A stretch of 9,956 bases of DNA from Sulfuritalea sp. (GTDB lineage Bacteria > Pseudomonadota > Gammaproteobacteria > Burkholderiales > Rhodocyclaceae). The notes below the pieces were generated by a model. That model did no database searches and was not told the origin of the DNA. It saw only the letters and a program-made list of their open reading frames with translations. This document shows, one piece after another, positions 6,745-9,956 of this stretch (position 1 is the stretch's first letter; every line of letters starts with the position of its first letter). The stretch is taken from contig JALHNN010000059.1 in assembly GCA_022843505.1 (NCBI GenBank), forward strand, positions 1 through 9,956. The letters are read 5' to 3'. The position numbers and the translations under genes were made by a program.

Positions 6745-7306
6745 GCGAGGACTGGCGAAACTGCTGCCGGGGCTGCTGCTGCTTGCGGCACTTGCGGCGC
6801 AGGCCGGCAGCATCGAGCCGACGCGCGCCGCGCTGAGTCCGGGCGACGAGGCTTACACGCTTTCGGCCGAATTCGCGATCGACCTCGGCAGCCGGCTGGA
6901 AGACGCGGTGGCGCGCGGCGTGCCGCTTTATTTCACCCTCGAATTCATCCTCGAGCGCAACCGCAAGTACTGGGTCAACGAACACATCGTTGCCCGCAGC
7001 CTGGGCTATCGCCTGGCCTACAGCAGCCTGACCCGGCAGTACCGGCTGACCACCGGCAGCCTGCACCAGAACTTCCCCAGCCTGGCCGACGCCTTGCGCG
7101 TCGTGGGCCGCATCGCCGCGCTGCCGGTGGCGGACAAGGATGCGCTGAAGAGCGGCGAAAGCTACGAGGCCGCGGTGCGGCTGGCACTTGATCGCAGCCA
7201 GCTGCCCAAGCCTTTCCAGGTCGACGCCATCACCGACAGGAGCTTGCAGGTCGAAGCCAAGGTGCTGCGCTGGCAGTTCACGGCGCCGCTGGCGGTGGCG
7301 CAATGA
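6707..7306 (+). CDS. DUF4390 family exported protein
   Basis: A 199-residue protein with a probable N-terminal signal peptide or anchor: positive residues (RCCRRIERGLAK), a hydrophobic run LLPGLLLLAALAAQA (about 19-33), then a polar mature part. The mature part resembles the DUF4390 family, with GVPLYFTLEF, LTRQYRL and LPKPFQVDA; its function is unknown. It should be periplasmic or inner-membrane attached. The stop overlaps the start of the kinase gene as ATGA, so the two are translationally coupled. The start is uncertain: ATG at 6707 (or 6698) lies inside the rsmB 3' end without a clear Shine-Dalgarno site, and the next in-frame options near 6740 are non-standard codons (ATT, CTG). The coding frame itself is secure from 6750 on. 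Confidence 0.87.
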   Translation: MTAFFTRCCRRIERGLAKLLPGLLLLAALAAQAGSIEPTRAALSPGDEAYTLSAEFAIDLGSRLEDAVARGVPLYFTLEFILERNRKYWVNEHIVARSLGYRLAYSSLTRQYRLTTGSLHQNFPSLADALRVVGRIAALPVADKDALKSGESYEAAVRLALDRSQLPKPFQVDAITDRSLQVEAKVLRWQFTAPLAVAQ

Positions 7307-9546
7307 GGGTCGCGCTGGCAGTCGTCATTGCGTTTGGGGCGATCCTCCTGTTCCTGCTCGCCTCGGCGTCGGCCAATACCGCGCTGTTCGCCGAAAACTA
7401 CCCCTGGCTGCTGGCGATCAACGGCTGCGCCGCGGCCGCCCTGCTGGTGCTGGTCGGGCTGCAGTTGCGCCGCCTGCGCCAGGATTTTCGCGGCGGGGTC
7501 TTCGGTTCGCGGCTGAAATCGCGCCTGCTCCTGATGCTCTCGCTGATGGCCGTGCTGCCCGGCGCCCTGGTCTATGCCGTGTCGATGCAGTTCGCGGTGA
7601 AGAGCATCGACTCCTGGTTCGACGTGCGCGTCGATGCGGCGCTGGAAGGCGGGCTCAATCTTGGCCGCAGCGTGCTCGACACGCTCCAGGCCGACCTGCT
7701 GGCCAAGGCGCGCGGGGCGGCGCTGGACCTGGGCGACGCCGGCAGCGTCAGTCCGAGTCGCCTCAACCGCCTGCGCGAGCAGGCCGGCGCGCAAAGCGCC
7801 GCGCTGATCAACCTGTCCGGCCAGGTGCTGTCCAGCAGTTCGGCCGAACTGGGCGCGCTGCTGCCTTCGATTCCCCCGCCGAGCCAGTTGCGCCAGGCGC
7901 GCAGCGGTCGCGGCTTTGCCACCATGGGCGATGCCGAGGGCGGCGGGCTGATCGTGCGCGCGCTGGTGCCCGTCTCCGGCAGCGGGCTCAATGCCGATCC
8001 GCACATCCTGCAATTGACCGCGGTGGTGCCGGCCTCGATCATCCGCAGCGCCGAGAGCGTGGAAACCGCGCATCGCGACTATCAGGGGCTGCAACTGGGA
8101 CGCGCCGGGCTCAAGCGGATCTATACGCTGACGCTGACCCTGGCGCTGCTGCTGGCCCTGTTTGCCGCGATCGCTCTGGCCTTCCTGCTTGCCGAGCGCC
8201 TGGCGCGGCCGCTGCTGATCCTGGCCGAGGGCACCCGCGCGGTGGCGGCCGGCGACTTCACGCCGCGCGCGACGGTCGAGGCTTCAGACGAACTCGGCGT
8301 GCTGACCCATTCCTTCAACAGCATGACCCAGCAGCTCGGCGAGGCGCGCGCCCAGGCCGAGCACCACCGCGCCGAAACCGAGGCGGCGCAGGCCTACCTG
8401 GAATCGGTGCTGGCCAATCTTTCGGCCGGCGTGCTGGCCTTCGACCTGCGCTTCCGCCTGCGCGCGGCGAACCGCGGTGCGCTGGCCATCCTCGGCGACG
8501 ACCTGGCCGGCTTCGAGCAGACGCGACTCCAGGACTGGCCGCGCCACGAGACCCTGGCGGGCGCCGTCCTCGAAGGCTTCGCCCGCCGTGGCGGCGAATG
8601 GCAGGAGCAGCTCGAACTGGTGCGACCCGACGGCGTGGCGCAGGCCCTGCTGATACGCGGCACGGCACTGCCGGCCGGCGGCGGTGGCGGCTACGTCGTG
8701 GTGTTCGACGACATCACGCGCCTGATCGCGGCGCAGCGTTCGGCGGCCTGGGGCGAGGTGGCGCAGCGCCTGGCCCACGAGATCAAGAATCCGCTGACCC
8801 CGATCCAGCTCTCCGCCGAGCGGCTGCAGATCAAGCTTGCCGACCAGCTGTCGGGGCCGTCGCGCGAGCTGCTCGACCGCGCCACGCAGACCATCGTCAA
8901 CCAGGTCGAGGCGATGAAGAACATGGTCAATGATTTCCGCGACTACGCGCGCACGCCCTTGCCGCAACTGGCCCCGGTTGACCTGGCGGCCTTGCTCGGC
9001 GACGTCCTCGACCTCTATCATCAATCGCGCGCCGCAATCGCCGTTACCTGCCCGCGAAGCGGCATCCCAGGTACGCAAAGCGACGCGGCGCCGACTCCCC
9101 GCCTGCCGCTGGTGCTGGCCGATGCCAACCAGCTGCGCCAGGTTCTGCACAACCTCCTGACCAATGCGCAGGATGCGCTGGCCGAGACCGCCGCGCCCCG
9201 CATCTCGATCACGCTCGGCCGCGATGGCGAACGGCTCCGGCTGACGATGTGCGACAACGGGCCGGGCTTTCCGCCGCAGATCCTGTCGCGCGCCTTCGAG
9301 CCCTACGTCACCACCAAGTCCAGGGGGACCGGGCTGGGCCTGGCGATCGTCAAGAAGATCATCGACGACCACGGCGGCGAGATCCGTCTGGCCAACGACC
9401 ATGGCGGCGAAGTCAGCATCTGGCTGCCGCTGGCGGATCCGGATTCGAAGCAGGATGTTGAGGTAGGAGCGGCGGCGGGGCTGGTTGCGCAAGGCGTCAC
9501 GGCGAAACCGGCGAGCGCCGTGGCAATGTCTGACAAGGGGGTCTAG
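7303..9546 (+). CDS. ntrY: NtrY-type membrane sensor histidine kinase
   Basis: Sensor kinase that should autophosphorylate and pass phosphate to the adjacent NtrX regulator; in studied species NtrYX affects nitrogen, respiratory or envelope responses. In the 747 residues I see three N-terminal membrane helices (about 4-24, 34-54, 75-95), an extracytoplasmic region (about 96-272), a fourth helix (about 274-297), HAMP (about 297-350), PAS (about 363-475), the H box AHEIKNPLTP with His492, the N box NLLTNAQDAL with Asn621, the G1 box DNGPGF (651-656) and the G2 box GTGLGL (675-680). All catalytic motifs are intact. Two stretches are unusual: an extra segment at about 583-600 just before the ATPase domain, and a low-complexity tail of about 35 residues after SIWLPL (705-710). 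It starts by ATGA overlap with DUF4390 and ends 5 nt before ntrX. Confidence 0.94.
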   Translation: MRVALAVVIAFGAILLFLLASASANTALFAENYPWLLAINGCAAAALLVLVGLQLRRLRQDFRGGVFGSRLKSRLLLMLSLMAVLPGALVYAVSMQFAVKSIDSWFDVRVDAALEGGLNLGRSVLDTLQADLLAKARGAALDLGDAGSVSPSRLNRLREQAGAQSAALINLSGQVLSSSSAELGALLPSIPPPSQLRQARSGRGFATMGDAEGGGLIVRALVPVSGSGLNADPHILQLTAVVPASIIRSAESVETAHRDYQGLQLGRAGLKRIYTLTLTLALLLALFAAIALAFLLAERLARPLLILAEGTRAVAAGDFTPRATVEASDELGVLTHSFNSMTQQLGEARAQAEHHRAETEAAQAYLESVLANLSAGVLAFDLRFRLRAANRGALAILGDDLAGFEQTRLQDWPRHETLAGAVLEGFARRGGEWQEQLELVRPDGVAQALLIRGTALPAGGGGGYVVVFDDITRLIAAQRSAAWGEVAQRLAHEIKNPLTPIQLSAERLQIKLADQLSGPSRELLDRATQTIVNQVEAMKNMVNDFRDYARTPLPQLAPVDLAALLGDVLDLYHQSRAAIAVTCPRSGIPGTQSDAAPTPRLPLVLADANQLRQVLHNLLTNAQDALAETAAPRISITLGRDGERLRLTMCDNGPGFPPQILSRAFEPYVTTKSRGTGLGLAIVKKIIDDHGGEIRLANDHGGEVSIWLPLADPDSKQDVEVGAAAGLVAQGVTAKPASAVAMSDKGV

Positions 9547-9551
9547 GAAGC

Positions 9552-9956
9552 ATGCCGAAGATACTGGTGGTCGATGACGAAGTCGGGATTCGCGAGCTGC
9601 TGCTCGAAATCCTGCGCGACGAAGGGCACGACGTGCAACTGGCGGAAAATGCCGCCGAGGCGCGCTCGGCGCGCGAGGCCGGACGCCCCGACCTGGTGCT
9701 GCTCGACATCTGGATGCCCGATACCGACGGCATCACGCTGCTCAAGGAGTGGGGCGCCAGCGGCCAGCTCAACATGCCGGTGGTGATGATGTCGGGTCAC
9801 GCGACGATCGATACGGCGGTGGAGGCGACGCGGATCGGCGCGCTGGATTTCCTGGAAAAGCCGATCGGCATGCAGAAGCTGCTGGCGGCCGTGAAGAAGG
9901 GGCTGGAGCGCGGCGCCCTCCACGCCGGCAGCGGGCTGTCGCTGGGCGCCTTCGCG
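9552..9956 (+). CDS. ntrX: NtrX response regulator, receiver domain (cut by window edge)
   Basis: NtrC-family response regulator paired with the kinase upstream. Only the first 135 residues are in the window: a complete receiver domain with acidic pocket Asp8 and Asp9, phosphoacceptor Asp52 in LLDIWMPDTDG, Ser81 in MMSGHA and Lys103 in EKPI. The LLDIWMPDTDGITLLKEW block is typical of NtrX rather than NtrC. The AAA+ sigma-54 activator and DNA-binding domains would lie beyond the edge and cannot be confirmed. The ATG at 9552 follows the ntrY stop by 5 nt; AAGGGGGT (9535-9542), 9 nt upstream and inside the ntrY end, serves as its Shine-Dalgarno site. Confidence 0.95.
   Translation, partial: MPKILVVDDEVGIRELLLEILRDEGHDVQLAENAAEARSAREAGRPDLVLLDIWMPDTDGITLLKEWGASGQLNMPVVMMSGHATIDTAVEATRIGALDFLEKPIGMQKLLAAVKKGLERGALHAGSGLSLGAFA

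Noticed and set aside
7188..8933. A 581-codon open frame on the plus strand overlapping ntrY
   Set aside because: It runs out of frame with a kinase gene that has every expected motif, is extremely rich in Arg, Ala and Gly, and has no recognisable domain. Long shadow frames are expected in DNA of this GC content.
1..9956. Mobile element, defence island, CRISPR array or other accessory system
   Set aside because: Every stretch is covered by recognisable core genes. No transposase, integrase, direct-repeat array, tRNA or marked shift in composition was seen on either strand.

Overview
The window is high-GC, coding-dense chromosomal DNA. Protein content and gene order point to a betaproteobacterium, and a Rhodocyclales-like lineage is my best guess from recalled neighbourhoods (inference, no search run). 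I see no tRNA, rRNA, CRISPR array, insertion sequence, phage gene or plasmid gene. All ten genes are recognisable, and the layout looks like conserved core genome rather than an accessory island.

Left half, minus strand, read from about 3.9 kb down to base 1: a secreted LysM-domain protein, dprA (single-strand DNA-binding RecA loader), smg (DUF494) and topB (topoisomerase III, cut by the window edge). smg starts 5 nt after dprA ends. dprA follows the LysM gene by 44 nt that contain a small dyad. topB is set apart by 84 nt that contain a perfect 9-bp inverted repeat, with a possible -10 box in its loop.

Middle: a 106-bp divergent intergenic region at 3877-3982. The LysM gene has a good Shine-Dalgarno site and a plausible promoter there. 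The best promoter for the rightward operon (TTGAAA, 19 nt, TATAAT) lies inside the LysM signal-peptide codons, so the two transcription units probably overlap at their 5' ends.

Right half, plus strand: def, fmt, rsmB, a DUF4390 exported protein, an NtrY-type sensor kinase and the start of ntrX, with gaps of 23 nt or less or with overlaps, so probably one operon. def and fmt handle the two ends of N-formylmethionine metabolism (formylation of initiator tRNA, removal of formyl from new proteins). rsmB methylates 16S rRNA. DUF4390, ntrY and ntrX form a tightly coupled tail (ATGA overlap, then a 5-nt gap), which suggests that the exported DUF4390 protein works with the membrane kinase.

I found no clearly new system. 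The points most worth a second look are the DUF4390/NtrY coupling, the dyad at the topB promoter, the overlapping divergent promoters, and two stretches in NtrY (a C-terminal tail and a linker) that look added to the usual family architecture.
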